64,000 bases of DNA from Xanthobacter dioxanivorans (GCF_016807805.1 NZ_CP063362.1:3452501-3516500), one strand, 5' to 3'; positions 51,717 through 61,833 are shown, counted from the stretch's first letter. The notes: a model not told the origin generated them from the sequence alone. Numbers and translations: made by a program.

Positions 51717-52637
51717 TTACGCGGCCGCGCCTTCGCCCACGAGAACCTTCGTGTCGAGAGAGAGAACGGCCGCCGTGCCGTTGGCATAGCCCCGGCGCTC
51801 CATTTCGCAGCGCCAGGCGCCCGGCGTGCCCGAGATGCGGTAGAGGCAATATCCGCCGGGACCGCGATCATCGTCCGGCCCGGCGGAGGCGGAGGGCACC
51901 CCGACCACCGGAATGGCGCCGCCCGTCGCCGGAATGTGGCCGAGGGAGGCGCGATGGTCATGACCGTGCAGCACCAGTTCCGCCCCGGCCTCGGCCAGCA
52001 CGGCGCGCACCGCAGCCGCATTGCGCAGGTCACGATGGAAGGGGCGCTCGCCCACCGGCGGATGGTGGATCATCACCACGCGGAACAGCCCTTCCGACTT
52101 GAGCGTCGCGAGCAGGGCCGCGAGGCGCGCGCGCTGGCCCCGGTCCACCTCGCCGCTGGCCAGGAACACCGCGGTGGGCACGGCGGTGGAAACCCCCACC
52201 ACCGCCACCGGCCCCCGGCGCCGCACATAGGGAAAGGCGTCCACGTCCACCGGCGTGTGCGGATGGGTGTCGTCGCCGGCGAGGAAGGGGGCCCAGTGCT
52301 CGAGATGGTAGTGCATGGCCGAGCGCACATAGGCGTCGTGGTTGCCCGGCACCACGCTCACCTGGTCCGGGGTACCCAGCGAGGCGAGGAAGGTGGCACC
52401 GGTGTCGAATTCCGCCGGCAGGCTCACGTTCACCAGGTCGCCGGTGACGCAGATGTGGTCCGGCTGCTGGGCGATGAGGTCGTCGATGAGCGGGGTGAGG
52501 GTGGCCGCCCCGAAATTGCGCCGCCGCGCGCCGATCCAGTTCATCATCCCGAAAAAGCGCTTGCCCAGCAGCTCCGAGATCCGCGCCTCGGGTATGGGGC
52601 CGAGGTGAGGATCGGAGAGATGGGCGATACGGAACAT
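51717..52637 (-). CDS. Calcineurin-like metallophosphoesterase
   Basis: 306 residues with all five metal motifs: SDPHLG (D-x-H), ICVTGDLVN (GD), VVPGNHDAYV (GNHD), VVMIHHPP and VLHGHDHRAS (GHxH). A Class III-like cyclic-nucleotide/UDP-sugar-type phosphodiesterase fold. No signal peptide. Alone, between the LTXXQ gene and the polyprenyl synthase gene, same strand as both. Confidence 0.9.
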   Translation of the reverse strand: MFRIAHLSDPHLGPIPEARISELLGKRFFGMMNWIGARRRNFGAATLTPLIDDLIAQQPDHICVTGDLVNVSLPAEFDTGATFLASLGTPDQVSVVPGNHDAYVRSAMHYHLEHWAPFLAGDDTHPHTPVDVDAFPYVRRRGPVAVVGVSTAVPTAVFLASGEVDRGQRARLAALLATLKSEGLFRVVMIHHPPVGERPFHRDLRNAAAVRAVLAEAGAELVLHGHDHRASLGHIPATGGAIPVVGVPSASAGPDDDRGPGGYCLYRISGTPGAWRCEMERRGYANGTAAVLSLDTKVLVGEGAAA

Positions 52638-52783
52638 GAGGCAGACCTCCGGGCGCGGACGCCGGGCCTTATAGCAGATCGCAGCTGGAGCGGACGGGCG
52701 GGAGTTTCCCCGCGCGCCGGGAAGGGGCTTCGAGTGCGGGACCCCGGAAATCCGGTCTCGCCCCTCTCAGCCCCGGCCGGCGC

Positions 52784-53791
52784 TCAGTGGGCGCGCGACA
52801 GGCAGAAGTCCACCGCCTCCATCAGGGCGTCCTTGGCCGCGCACGCCGGGAAGAGAGCCAGCGCGTCCTTGGAGATGGCGCCGTAATGGCGGGCCCGTTC
52901 CACGGTGTCGGCGATGGCCCGGTGCTTGGTGAGCAGGCCGATGGCCTGGGCGAGGTCGGCATCACCCGATTCGCCCTTCTCGAGGCAGCGCTGCCAGAAT
53001 GCACGCTCCTTCTCGTCGCCGCGGCGGAAGGCCAGCAGCACGGGCAGGGTGATCTTGCCCTCGCGGAAGTCGTCGCCCACGTTCTTGCCGAGCTTGGCCT
53101 GGCTGCCGCCATAGTCCAGGGCGTCGTCCACCAGCTGGAAGGCGATGCCGAGATTCATGCCGTAGGAGCGGCAGGCCGCCTGCTCCGCCTTGGGCCGCTG
53201 GCCGAGCACCGCCCCCACCTCGCAGGCGGCGGCGAACAGCTCGGCGGTCTTGCCTCGGATCACGGCGAGGTAGTCGTCCTCGGAGGTATGGGTGTTCTTG
53301 GCGGCCGCGAGCTGCATCACCTCGCCCTCGGCGATGACGCAGGCGGCGTTGGAGAGGATGTCGAGGCAGGTGAGGGAGCCCACCTCTACCATCATCTTGA
53401 AGGCCTGGCCGAGCAGGAAGTCACCCACCAGCACGCTCGCCTCGTTGCCCCAGAGCTTGCGGGCGGCCAGCTTGCCGCGGCGCATGTCGCTCTCGTCCAC
53501 CACGTCGTCATGCAGCAGCGTGGCGGTATGCATGAACTCCACGGAAGCCGAGAGCTTGATGTGGCCGTCGCCCCGGTAGCCGGAGAGCGCCGCGCAGGCG
53601 AGCGTCAGCATCGGCCGCAGCCGCTTGCCGCCCGACGAGATGAGGTGGTTGGCCACCTCGGGAATCATCGCCACGTCGGAGCCCGTGCGCGCCAGGATGG
53701 CGGCGTTCACGCGCTCCATATCCGCCTTCACCAGGGCCACCAGGGCCTCGATGGAGGGCTCGTTCGGCTCGAACGGAAGGACTAGCGCCAA
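52784..53791 (-). CDS. Long-chain trans-polyprenyl diphosphate synthase (ubiquinone side chain)
   Basis: 335 residues from a TTG at 53791, chosen because GGGAG lies eight bases upstream and no ATG or GTG fits. First Asp-rich motif LLHDDVVDESD and second VDDALDYGG, with GGKRLRPMLTLA and GKTAELFAAACEVGA, as in octa/decaprenyl diphosphate synthases. Condenses isopentenyl diphosphate units to make the quinone tail; the small residue before the first DDxxD motif indicates a long product. Rare start codon for an essential enzyme. Confidence 0.88.
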   Translation of the reverse strand: MALVLPFEPNEPSIEALVALVKADMERVNAAILARTGSDVAMIPEVANHLISSGGKRLRPMLTLACAALSGYRGDGHIKLSASVEFMHTATLLHDDVVDESDMRRGKLAARKLWGNEASVLVGDFLLGQAFKMMVEVGSLTCLDILSNAACVIAEGEVMQLAAAKNTHTSEDDYLAVIRGKTAELFAAACEVGAVLGQRPKAEQAACRSYGMNLGIAFQLVDDALDYGGSQAKLGKNVGDDFREGKITLPVLLAFRRGDEKERAFWQRCLEKGESGDADLAQAIGLLTKHRAIADTVERARHYGAISKDALALFPACAAKDALMEAVDFCLSRAH

Positions 53792-53914
53792 GAAACGCTC
53801 CCGCTTGTCATTCTTTGGGCCGCACCATAGGGATGCTGACGGGTTCCGTGCAAGCTCCGGCAGGCCGTCTTTCGTCGGCACGGGCGGGCACATTGCCGCG
53901 ACGTCGGGTGGTAT

Positions 53915-54145
53915 ATGATGCAGGAGCTGGTGCGGACCAACGATCTGGTGCTGCTCGGCGCCATCGAGGCGCTTTTTACCTCCGCCGATATCGGGCACAT
54001 GGTCGCGGATCAGTACATGAGCGCCATGGAGGGCTATATCGGCATTCTTCCCCGCCGGCTTCTGGTCGTCGACGAGGACGCCGTTCGCGCCCGCCGCCTC
54101 TTGAAGGAGGCCGGCTTCGGCGCGGCGCTCCGCGATGGAGACTGA
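53915..54145 (+). CDS. DUF2007 small protein
   Basis: 76 residues. MMQELVRTNDLVLLGAIEALFTSADIGHMVADQYMS, then ILPRRLLVVDEDAVRARRLLKEAGF: the alpha/beta ferredoxin-like layout of DUF2007 (putative signal-transducing protein). Divergent from the polyprenyl synthase gene and overlapping the next gene by 11 bp, so it is co-translated with the methyltransferase. Confidence 0.85.
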   Translation: MMQELVRTNDLVLLGAIEALFTSADIGHMVADQYMSAMEGYIGILPRRLLVVDEDAVRARRLLKEAGFGAALRDGD

Positions 54146-54908
54146 CGCCGCGTCGACCGGCGGCGTGACCGTCGACGGTGTGCTCGATGGCCGACTTACG
54201 CTGCGTCAACTCCGTGACGGGCACCGGGTGGGGCACGATGCGCTCCTGCTCGCCGCCCTCGCGCCGGCCGACCGGCGCCGCGCCATCGACCTCGGCGCAG
54301 GGGTCGGCAGCGCCGGCCTCGCCTTCCTCGTGCGTGTCCCGCAGGCCTCCGCCGCGCTGGTGGAGGTGGTGCCCGAACTCGCCGCCCTGGCGCAGGAAAA
54401 CGTCGCGCTGAACGGCCTTGCCGGCCGGGCACGGGTCGTCGCCGCCGACGTACTGGCGCTCGCACGCCCGTCCGGCCCGCCGGAGCCTGCGGCCGGGGCC
54501 GCGGACCTCGCGCTGATGAACCCGCCCTTCAACGCCGAGACGCGCCATCGCACCTCTCCCCATGACGGTCGCGCCCGTGCCCACATGGCCGGGGAAGGGC
54601 TGCTGGAGGACTGGGTGCGGGCCGCCGACCGCTGCCTCGCCGCGCGCGGCGTGCTGTGCCTGATCCATCGGCCCGAAGCGTTGGCGGAGGTGCTCGCGGC
54701 GCTCCATGGCCGCTTCGGCGCGGTGGAGATCCTGCCGGTTCACCCGCGCCCCGACCGGCCGGCGGTGCGGATCCTCGTCCGCGCGGTCAAGGGGCGTCGC
54801 ACGCCGCCCATCTTGCTGCCGGGGCTCGTCCTGGCCGAGCGCGACGGGAGCGCGACGCGGGCGGCCGCGGCGGCGCTGCGGGACGGCCGCGGCTTGCTCG
54901 CGCCTTGA
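54135..54908 (+). CDS. TrmN6-like tRNA1(Val) adenine-N6-methyltransferase
   Basis: 257 residues. SAM-binding motif I AIDLGAGVGSAGLAFL and catalytic NPPF (in DLALMNPPFNAE), which marks N6-adenine or related methyltransferases; starts with GVLDGRLTLRQLRDGHRVGHDALLLAAL, as in YfiC/TrmN6. Would methylate A37 of tRNA-Val. Linked to the DUF2007 gene by overlap; the S49 peptidase gene follows 32 bp later. Confidence 0.85.
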   Translation: METDAASTGGVTVDGVLDGRLTLRQLRDGHRVGHDALLLAALAPADRRRAIDLGAGVGSAGLAFLVRVPQASAALVEVVPELAALAQENVALNGLAGRARVVAADVLALARPSGPPEPAAGAADLALMNPPFNAETRHRTSPHDGRARAHMAGEGLLEDWVRAADRCLAARGVLCLIHRPEALAEVLAALHGRFGAVEILPVHPRPDRPAVRILVRAVKGRRTPPILLPGLVLAERDGSATRAAAAALRDGRGLLAP

Positions 54909-54940
54909 GCCGGTGGCTGCGACCTCCTACATCTTGGGGC

Positions 54941-55813
54941 ATGGCCGACACCCTTCTCTCCTCCCTTTCGCGCCGTGCCCGCGGCATCCTTCCGAAAAAG
55001 TGGCGCCGGGACCTCCCCGTGGTGCCCGTGGTGCGGCTGTCCGGCCCCATCGGCATGTCGACGCCCTTCAGCCAGAGCCTCACCCTCGCCGGCATTTCCA
55101 AGGTCCTCGACAAGGCGTTCGCGGTGAAGGGCGCGCCGGCGGTGGCGCTGCTGATCAATTCGCCGGGCGGCTCGCCGGTGCAGTCGCACCTGATCTTCCG
55201 CCGCATCCGGGCGCTGGCGCAGGAAAAGGAGAAGCACGTCTTCGCCTTCTTGGAGGATGCGGCGGCCTCGGGCGGCTACATGATCGCCTGCGCGGCCGAC
55301 GAGATCTTCGCCGATCCCTGTTCAATCGTCGGTTCCATCGGCGTGGTGACGGCGGGCTTCGGTTTCGACAAGGCCATCGAGAAACTGGGAATCGAGCGCC
55401 GCGTCTTCACCGCCGGCGAGCGCAAGGTGACGCTCGACCCCTTCCGCCCGACCCGGCCCGAGGACGTGGAGCGGCTCGACACGCTGCTGAAGGAACTGCA
55501 CACGGTGTTCGTGGACCTCGTGCGCTCCCGACGCGGCGATGCCCTCGTCGGGGAAGACGAGCAGCTCTTCACCGGCGAGTTCTGGCTCGGCACCCAGGCG
55601 GCGGGCCTCGGCCTCGTGGACGGCCTCGGCGACGTGCGCGGCATCCTCAAGGCCCGCTACGGCGAGGATGTCCTGATGCCGCTGGTGCAAGGCTCCTCCC
55701 CCTTCTTCCTGCGCCGGCCCAGCGGCTTTGCCGGCGGTCTCGCCCGCTCCGCGGCCGAGGGGGTGATCGGCGCGGCGGAAGAGCGCGCCCTGTGGGCCCG
55801 GCTCGGGCTCTGA
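54941..55813 (+). CDS. S49-family serine peptidase (SohB/SppA type)
   Basis: 290 residues from the ATG at 54941. Single S49 domain: VPVVRLSGPIGMST, LLINSPGGSPVQSHLIFRRI, the nucleophile Ser in AAASGGYMIACAADEIFADP and the downstream SIGVVTAGFGFDKAIEKLGI. Lacks a clear signal peptide but may be membrane-associated by its basic N-terminus. Family members degrade signal peptides or membrane protein fragments. Confidence 0.9.
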   Translation: MADTLLSSLSRRARGILPKKWRRDLPVVPVVRLSGPIGMSTPFSQSLTLAGISKVLDKAFAVKGAPAVALLINSPGGSPVQSHLIFRRIRALAQEKEKHVFAFLEDAAASGGYMIACAADEIFADPCSIVGSIGVVTAGFGFDKAIEKLGIERRVFTAGERKVTLDPFRPTRPEDVERLDTLLKELHTVFVDLVRSRRGDALVGEDEQLFTGEFWLGTQAAGLGLVDGLGDVRGILKARYGEDVLMPLVQGSSPFFLRRPSGFAGGLARSAAEGVIGAAEERALWARLGL

Positions 55814-55955
55814 CCGGCCAAATGACGCGAGATGCTCGCCAAATGGGCGCGAGATGAACGTGTCGCGGGATGAACGTGGCGCGAGATGAGGCAGAACGGG
55901 CGCCTGCCTTTTTCTTCTCCTTTTCCCCGCAAGCGCCTGCGGTTACAGGGAAGCC

Positions 55956-57635
55956 ATGACCAGCCCCGAGACCAGCGGTCCCGCAGACACGCTCTTCATT
56001 GCTGTTGCCCAGCTCAACCCGACGGTGGGCGACGTGGCCGGCAATCTCGCCCTCGCCCGGCGCACCGCGGCCAGCGCCCGCGACGCGGGGGCGGACCTCG
56101 TGGTCTTCCCGGAGCTGTTCATCTCCGGCTATCCACCGGAAGACCTCGTGCTGAAGCCGGCTTTCCAGCAGGCCTGCCGCGCCGCCATCGAGACGCTCGC
56201 GGACGAGAGCGTGGATGGCCCGGCCCTGCTCATCGGTTCTCCCTGGGTGGATGAGGGGCGGCTCCACAATTCCGTGCTGCTGCTGGAAGAGGGCCGCATC
56301 TCCGCCATCCGCCACAAGGTGGACCTGCCCAATTACGGGGTGTTCGACGAAAAGCGCGTGTTTGCCGCCGGTCCCCTGCCGGGACCGATCCCGTTCAGGG
56401 GCGTGCGCCTCGGCGTGCCCATCTGCGAGGACATCTGGGGTCCGGACGTGGTGGAATGCCTCACCGAGACCGGCGCCGAGATCCTGATCGTGCCCAACGG
56501 CTCGCCCTATCGCCGCTCGGTCTATGCCGAGCGCGAGAATACGGTGGTGGCGCGCGTGGTGGAGAGCAACCTGCCGCTGCTCTATGTGAACCAGGTGGGC
56601 GGGCAGGACGAACTGGTCTTCGACGGCGCCTCGTTCGCCCTCAATCCCGATCGCTTCCTCGCCCTGCAATTCCCTGGCTTCATGGAGCGGGTGCGGCTCT
56701 CCAGGTGGCAGCGCTTCGAGAACGGCTGGAAGTGCCTCGGCGCCAACATGGCGGACCGCATCGAGGGCGATCAGGCGGACTATGCCGCCTGCGTCGTGGG
56801 CCTGCGCGACTACGTGAACAAGAACCGCTTTCCCGGCGTGGTGCTGGGTCTCAGCGGCGGCATCGACAGCGCGCTCGTCGCCGCCATGGCGGTGGATGCG
56901 CTGGGGCCGGAGCGGGTCCACTGCATCATGCTGCCCTATCGCTACACGTCGCAGGAAAGCCGGTCGGACGCCGCCGCCGTCGCCGAGGCGCTCGCGGTGC
57001 GCTACGACATCGTGCCCATCGCCGCGGCGGTCGAGGGGGTCGAGGCAACGCTGGCGCCGCTGTTCGCGGGCACCCGGCGCGACGTGACGGAGGAGAACCT
57101 CCAGTCCCGCGTGCGCGGCGCCCTGCTCATGTCGGTGTCCAACAAGTTCGGGTCGCTGGTGCTGACCACCGGCAACAAGTCCGAGATGTCCACCGGCTAC
57201 GCTACGCTCTACGGCGACATGAACGGCGGCTTCAACCCCGTAAAGGACCTCTACAAGAGCGAGGTGTTCCGCCTCGCCCGCCTGCGCAACCGCTGGAAGC
57301 CGGCGGACGCGCTCGGCCCCGATGGCCTCGTCATCCCCGAGCGGGTCATCGACAAGGCGCCCACGGCGGAACTCGCGGAGGGCCAGAAGGACGAGGATTC
57401 GCTGCCGCCCTACGCCGAGCTCGACGCCATCCTCGAACGCCTCGTGGAGCGGGAGGAGCCGGTGGCGAAGGTGATCACCGACGGCTTCGACGCGCAGACG
57501 GTGACGCGGGTGGAGCGCCTCCTCAACACCGCCGAATACAAGCGCCGGCAGGCGGCGCCGGGGGTGAAGGTCACGGGGCGCAATTTCGGCCGCGGCCGGC
57601 GCTATCCCGTCACCAACCGCTTCAGCGAGGGCTGA
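55956..57635 (+). CDS. nadE: Glutamine-dependent NAD+ synthetase
   Basis: 559 residues. N-terminal nitrilase-fold glutaminase (FPELFISGYP with Glu, DLPNYGVFDEKRVF with Lys, VPICEDIWGPD with the nucleophile Cys) and C-terminal NH3-dependent synthetase with the ATP loop LGLSGGIDSALVA and TGNKSEMSTGYATLYGDMNGGF. Catalyses the last step of NAD synthesis, deamido-NAD to NAD. Full length for the two-domain form. Confidence 0.96.
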   Translation: MTSPETSGPADTLFIAVAQLNPTVGDVAGNLALARRTAASARDAGADLVVFPELFISGYPPEDLVLKPAFQQACRAAIETLADESVDGPALLIGSPWVDEGRLHNSVLLLEEGRISAIRHKVDLPNYGVFDEKRVFAAGPLPGPIPFRGVRLGVPICEDIWGPDVVECLTETGAEILIVPNGSPYRRSVYAERENTVVARVVESNLPLLYVNQVGGQDELVFDGASFALNPDRFLALQFPGFMERVRLSRWQRFENGWKCLGANMADRIEGDQADYAACVVGLRDYVNKNRFPGVVLGLSGGIDSALVAAMAVDALGPERVHCIMLPYRYTSQESRSDAAAVAEALAVRYDIVPIAAAVEGVEATLAPLFAGTRRDVTEENLQSRVRGALLMSVSNKFGSLVLTTGNKSEMSTGYATLYGDMNGGFNPVKDLYKSEVFRLARLRNRWKPADALGPDGLVIPERVIDKAPTAELAEGQKDEDSLPPYAELDAILERLVEREEPVAKVITDGFDAQTVTRVERLLNTAEYKRRQAAPGVKVTGRNFGRGRRYPVTNRFSEG

Positions 57636-57694
57636 GGGCAGGGCTCCGCCCGCCGCCTGTCGTGTGCATCCTACCGCCACGGTTGCGGTGGAAA

Positions 57695-57718
57695 AGTTCG
57701 TTTAGAATTGCGAACTTA
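57695..57718. promoter_or_regulatory. Inverted repeat ahead of the DUF2339 gene
   Basis: Seven-base arms AAGTTCG/CGAACTT around a ten-base AT-rich spacer, 110 bp before the ATG, in AT-rich promoter-like DNA between nadE and the DUF2339 gene. Operator candidate. Confidence 0.4.
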
Positions 57719-57827
57719 AGTCTGCTAGGCTCGCGCTGGTGCGGCCGGGAGGGCGTATCCGCCAGGTTGGTTCGACCTGGTCGGTGACGTCACCTCCGAG
57801 ACGGCCGGCGGAACGGGTGCGCGTGCG

Positions 57828-60629
57828 ATGGATGAATGGGTGCTGCTCGGTCTGGTGGTCCTCGCCTTTCCGGTGATGACGCTGGTGGCGTTCGTGCTGT
57901 CGCTGACCCATCGCGGACGCATTCGCCTGCTGGAGGAAAAGGTCGTGGCGCTGGAGGCGCAGGTCGCCGCGCGGGCCTTCGCGCCGCCCGCGGCCGCGCC
58001 CCTCGCCGCAGCTCCCGTGGCCCGTCCCCCGGAGGCGCCGGCCGAGCCCGCGCCTGAACATATCCTGCCGCCGGAGCCCGCTCCCGAGCCGGCCGACGCA
58101 TCCATGCCGCTGCAGGACGTGACACAGCCGCCGCCCTTCGCCCGGCCTGACGCGCCCTCCGCGCCGGGCGCCCCGCCCGCGCCGCCTGCCTGGGCGCCGG
58201 GCGACCTCAAGGAACGCCTCGCCGGGTTCGAGGAGAAGGTCGGCGCGCGCTGGGCCGTGTGGGTCGGCGGGCTCGCGCTGGCGCTGGGCGGTGTCTTCCT
58301 GGTGCGTTTCGCCGTGGAGCAGGATCTCATCGGCCCCGCCGCGCGGGTGGGATTCGGCCTGCTGCTCGCCGCCCTCCTGCTGGCCGCCGGGGAATGGCTG
58401 CGGCGCAAGGACCGCAAGGCGGGCTTCGAGGGCGTGCCGACGGCCCAGGGCTACATTCCCGACGTGCCGAGCGTGCTCACCGCCGCGGGGACCATGACCG
58501 CCTTCGGCAGTCTCTATGCCGCCTACGAGCTCTATCACCTGATCCCGCCGCAGGTGGCGTTCCTGCTGCTGGCGGCGACGGGCATCGCGACGCTCCTCGC
58601 GGCGCTGCTGCACGGGCCGGCGCTGGCGGCGCTCGGCTTCGTCGGCGCGGCGGTGACGCCCTTCCTCATCACCACCAGCGACCCCAATGCCTGGGGCGTG
58701 GCGCTGCTCGTCGCCGCCGTGGCGGGGAGCGCGCTTGGTGTCGCGCGGGTGCGGCGCTGGGCGTGGCTTGCCTATCTCGCCATCGCCGGCGTGGTGGCCT
58801 GGGGGCTGACCCTCGTCGTCTTCGACGTGCCGCAGGCGGTGAGTGCCTCCGGGGCCCTGGGCCTCGTGCTGCTGGCGTTCACCGTGCTCCTGCTCGCCCC
58901 CGGGCTGCTGTGGGGACCACAGGCCGGGCCGCGGCCGGATCCGGTGTCCTCCCTCGGCGCGACCGGCGCGCTGGCGGTGACGGCAGCGGCGGCCGTCTCC
59001 GGGCATGTGGCGGCGGCGCCGCTCGCGCTGTTCGTGCTCTGCGCCATCGGGGTGCTCGCCCTGGCCTGGCGGGTGCGGCCGGCCACCTTCGCCACCCTGG
59101 CCATCGCGCTGCTGGCGCCCGCCATCCTCACCCAGTGGGTGTTTCCGGCCGAGCCGGGCACGGCGCTCGCCCCGGCGGGGCCCATGGCCGGCGCCCTGCC
59201 GGAGCCGGCGCGGCTCTCGGTGGGCCATTTCGTCACCTATGGCTTCGGCATGGGGGCCCTTCTGCTCGGCTTCGGCCTTGGCGGCGCGCGGCGGCGCGGG
59301 CGGGGCGTGTTCGCGCTGGGCTGGGCGGTGGCGGGCACCCTCGGCCCGGTGCTGATGCTCATCGCCGCCTATGCCCGCCTCGCCGAGCTGGAGCGCAGCC
59401 TGCCCTTCGCCGCGCTGGCGCTGGCGCTGGCCTTCGTCTTCACCCTGGCATCCGAGATGCTGACCAAGGCCGGCCGGCGCAACGGGGCGACGGTGTTCGC
59501 CGCCGGCGGCGTGGTCAGCCTCGCCCTCGCCCTCACCTTCGCGCTGGAGAAGGGCTGGCTCACGGTGAGCCTCGCCCTGGCGGCGCTCGGAGTGGCCTGG
59601 GTGTCCACCCAGCGGCCGCTGCCGGGAATGCGGCAGTTCTCCGCCGCCCTCGCAATGGTGGTGCTGGCGCGCATCGTGTGGCTGCCCACCATCGCCGGGG
59701 GCGATCCGGGCGCGACCCCCATTTTCAACTGGCTGCTGTGGGGCTATGGCGTGCCGGCCCTGGCCTTCGCCGGCGCGGCCTTCCTGCTGGCGAAGGGCGG
59801 GGACGACTGGAGCCGGCGGGTGCACGAATGCCTCGCGCTGCTGTTCGCCGTGCTGCTCGTCGCGTTCGAGGTGCGCCATCTCGCCCACGGGGGCGATGTT
59901 TATGCGCCGGGCACACGCCTGTTCGAGACCGGGCTGCTCGCCGCCATCTATGGTGCCTATGCGGTGGGCCTGTCGCGCCTCGCCACGGTGACCGGGCGCT
60001 GGCTGTACCGGCTGTTTTCCGATCTGGTCGCCGCGTTCGCGGCGCTTTGCGCGGTGGCGGGCCTTCTTGGCAACAATCCCTTTGCCACCGGGCAGGGCGT
60101 CGGCGGGCCGGTGTTCAACGACCTCCTCCTCGCCTATGCGCTTCCGGCGGCGCTGGCCCTCGGCTTCGCGGCGATGCAGCCGCCCGGGCGGGCCCAGGCG
60201 CGGCTCGCCGCCCGGGCGCTGGCAGTGGTGCTGGCGCTGGCCTACGTCACCTTCCAGGTGAGCCGGCTGTTCCAGGGGCCGGTGCTCGATGCGGACGCCA
60301 TCACGTCGGGCGAGTGGTACGCCTATTCCGCCGCGTGGCTCGCCTTCGGCATCCTGCTCCTCGCCGTCGGCTTGTGGCGCGGCTCGCGGACCCTGCGCCT
60401 CGCCTCGGCGGCGGTGATGGTCGCCACTGTCGTCAAGGTGTTCGTGTCCGACATGGCGGATCTGGAGGGGGTCCTGCGGGCCCTGTCCTTCATCGGCCTC
60501 GGCCTGGTGCTGGTGGCCATGGGCTGGCTCTACCAGCGCCTGCTGGCGCGGGAGAAGCCACCGGCGGCCGCCTCGGGCCCGGCCGCTTCAGGTCCGGCCG
60601 CTTCAGGTCCGGGCGAAGCCGCCTCCTGA
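57828..60629 (+). CDS. DUF2339 multi-span membrane protein
   Basis: 933 residues. N-terminal helix and coiled-coil-like segment (LLEEKVVALEAQVAAR), a Pro/Ala-rich linker (about residues 50-130), then ERLAGFEEKVGARWAVWVGGLALALGGVFLVRF, the DUF2339 entry motif, and about 25 hydrophobic segments to the end. The tail carries short tandem repeats (ASGPAASGPAASGP). Function unknown in the family; an inner-membrane location is certain by composition. Confidence 0.9.
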   Translation: MDEWVLLGLVVLAFPVMTLVAFVLSLTHRGRIRLLEEKVVALEAQVAARAFAPPAAAPLAAAPVARPPEAPAEPAPEHILPPEPAPEPADASMPLQDVTQPPPFARPDAPSAPGAPPAPPAWAPGDLKERLAGFEEKVGARWAVWVGGLALALGGVFLVRFAVEQDLIGPAARVGFGLLLAALLLAAGEWLRRKDRKAGFEGVPTAQGYIPDVPSVLTAAGTMTAFGSLYAAYELYHLIPPQVAFLLLAATGIATLLAALLHGPALAALGFVGAAVTPFLITTSDPNAWGVALLVAAVAGSALGVARVRRWAWLAYLAIAGVVAWGLTLVVFDVPQAVSASGALGLVLLAFTVLLLAPGLLWGPQAGPRPDPVSSLGATGALAVTAAAAVSGHVAAAPLALFVLCAIGVLALAWRVRPATFATLAIALLAPAILTQWVFPAEPGTALAPAGPMAGALPEPARLSVGHFVTYGFGMGALLLGFGLGGARRRGRGVFALGWAVAGTLGPVLMLIAAYARLAELERSLPFAALALALAFVFTLASEMLTKAGRRNGATVFAAGGVVSLALALTFALEKGWLTVSLALAALGVAWVSTQRPLPGMRQFSAALAMVVLARIVWLPTIAGGDPGATPIFNWLLWGYGVPALAFAGAAFLLAKGGDDWSRRVHECLALLFAVLLVAFEVRHLAHGGDVYAPGTRLFETGLLAAIYGAYAVGLSRLATVTGRWLYRLFSDLVAAFAALCAVAGLLGNNPFATGQGVGGPVFNDLLLAYALPAALALGFAAMQPPGRAQARLAARALAVVLALAYVTFQVSRLFQGPVLDADAITSGEWYAYSAAWLAFGILLLAVGLWRGSRTLRLASAAVMVATVVKVFVSDMADLEGVLRALSFIGLGLVLVAMGWLYQRLLAREKPPAAASGPAASGPAASGPGEAAS

Positions 60630-60638
60630 GGCCCGGCC

Positions 60639-60959
60639 TCAGCCGCGCGGGCCGAAGACGATGACGGCCGCTCCGGCGAGGCATAGGAGCGCGCCGGTCG
60701 CGTCCCAGCGATCGGGGCGCACGCCTTCCACCGCCCACAGCCAGGCTAGGGAGGCAAGGATGTAGACGCCGCCATAGGCGGCAAAGGCACGGCCTGCCGC
60801 GTCCGCCTCCACGAAGGTCAGCGCATAGGCAAAACCGGCGAGGCTGCCGACGCCGGCGAGTAGCCACCATGGCGAGCCGCCGAGCCGCACCACATGCCAG
60901 AAGGCGAAGCAGCCGGCGATTTCCCCGAGGGCGGCGAGCAGGAAAGCCGGCAGCGTCAT
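60639..60959 (-). CDS. YnfA/UPF0060-family membrane protein
   Basis: 106 residues, four helices. Family blocks [35 protein letters not shown] and [23 protein letters not shown] match the UPF0060 layout, a small-multidrug-resistance-like fold. Starts 5 bp from ispE on the same strand, so likely co-transcribed with it. Confidence 0.92.
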   Translation of the reverse strand: MTLPAFLLAALGEIAGCFAFWHVVRLGGSPWWLLAGVGSLAGFAYALTFVEADAAGRAFAAYGGVYILASLAWLWAVEGVRPDRWDATGALLCLAGAAVIVFGPRG

Positions 60960-60963
60960 CTCG

Positions 60964-61833
60964 TCACCTCAGCACCGTGGGCTTGACCCACCAGGTGGGT
61001 TCCTGCGCCAGCACGCGCCGTGCCAGCGCCGCGGCCGTGCGGCAGGTGTCGGTGAGGGCGAATACGGTGGCGCCGGAGCCGGACATGCGCACGAAGCGGG
61101 CCTCGGGCGAGGCCGCGAGGATCCCCATCGCGCGGGCGATCTCCGGCGCGAGGCGCATCGCCGGCGGCTCGAGATCGTTGGGGATCGCGGCGAGGACGGC
61201 GGCCAGCGCGGACCGTTCGCGCGGCAGGGCTGGCGGATGGGCGGGGCCGGGCAGGTCCTCGCCCGGCGCGAGGCCGAGGGCGCGGAACACGGCGGGGGTG
61301 GGCACGCCGACGCCGCAATTCACCAGCACGGCGGGCAGCAGGGGAAGCGCGAGCGGGGCGGAGAGACGATCGCCCACGCCGGTCATCATCCGCGCCTTGG
61401 GATCAAGGCATACCGGTACGTCGGAGCCGGTGGCGCGGGCGGCCTCGAACAGGCGCGGATCGTCCGGCGCCAAGCCGTTCAGCGCGCCGAGCAGTCGCAG
61501 CGCCGCCGCCGCGTCGGACGAGCCGCCACCAAGCCCGGCCGCCACCGGCAGGCGCTTCTCCAGGACGAACGCCCCCAACCGCGCCTCGGGCACCGCCTCG
61601 CTGAAGGCGCGGGCGGCGCGCAGCACCAGATTGTCCGCGTCCGCGCCGGCGAGCGCCGCCGTAGGGCCCGCCACCGCAAGCGAAAGCGGGCACTCCGGTA
61701 TCAAGGTCAAGAGGTCGCCCGCGCCGGCGAAGGCCACGAGGCTCGCGAGATCGTGAAACCCGTCCGCCCGCCGCCCCGTGACCCGCAGCGTCAGGTTGAT
61801 CTTGGCCGGTGCGCGGGCGCGAAGCATGTCCAT
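60964..61833 (-). CDS. ispE: 4-diphosphocytidyl-2-C-methyl-D-erythritol kinase
   Basis: 289 residues, GHMP kinase: [26 protein letters not shown] at the start, ATP loop [21 protein letters not shown] and the C-terminal [11 protein letters not shown]. Fourth enzyme of the MEP isoprenoid pathway. Divergent from a TPR protein gene, an arrangement often seen in Hyphomicrobiales. Confidence 0.95.
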   Translation of the reverse strand: MDMLRARAPAKINLTLRVTGRRADGFHDLASLVAFAGAGDLLTLIPECPLSLAVAGPTAALAGADADNLVLRAARAFSEAVPEARLGAFVLEKRLPVAAGLGGGSSDAAAALRLLGALNGLAPDDPRLFEAARATGSDVPVCLDPKARMMTGVGDRLSAPLALPLLPAVLVNCGVGVPTPAVFRALGLAPGEDLPGPAHPPALPRERSALAAVLAAIPNDLEPPAMRLAPEIARAMGILAASPEARFVRMSGSGATVFALTDTCRTAAALARRVLAQEPTWWVKPTVLR

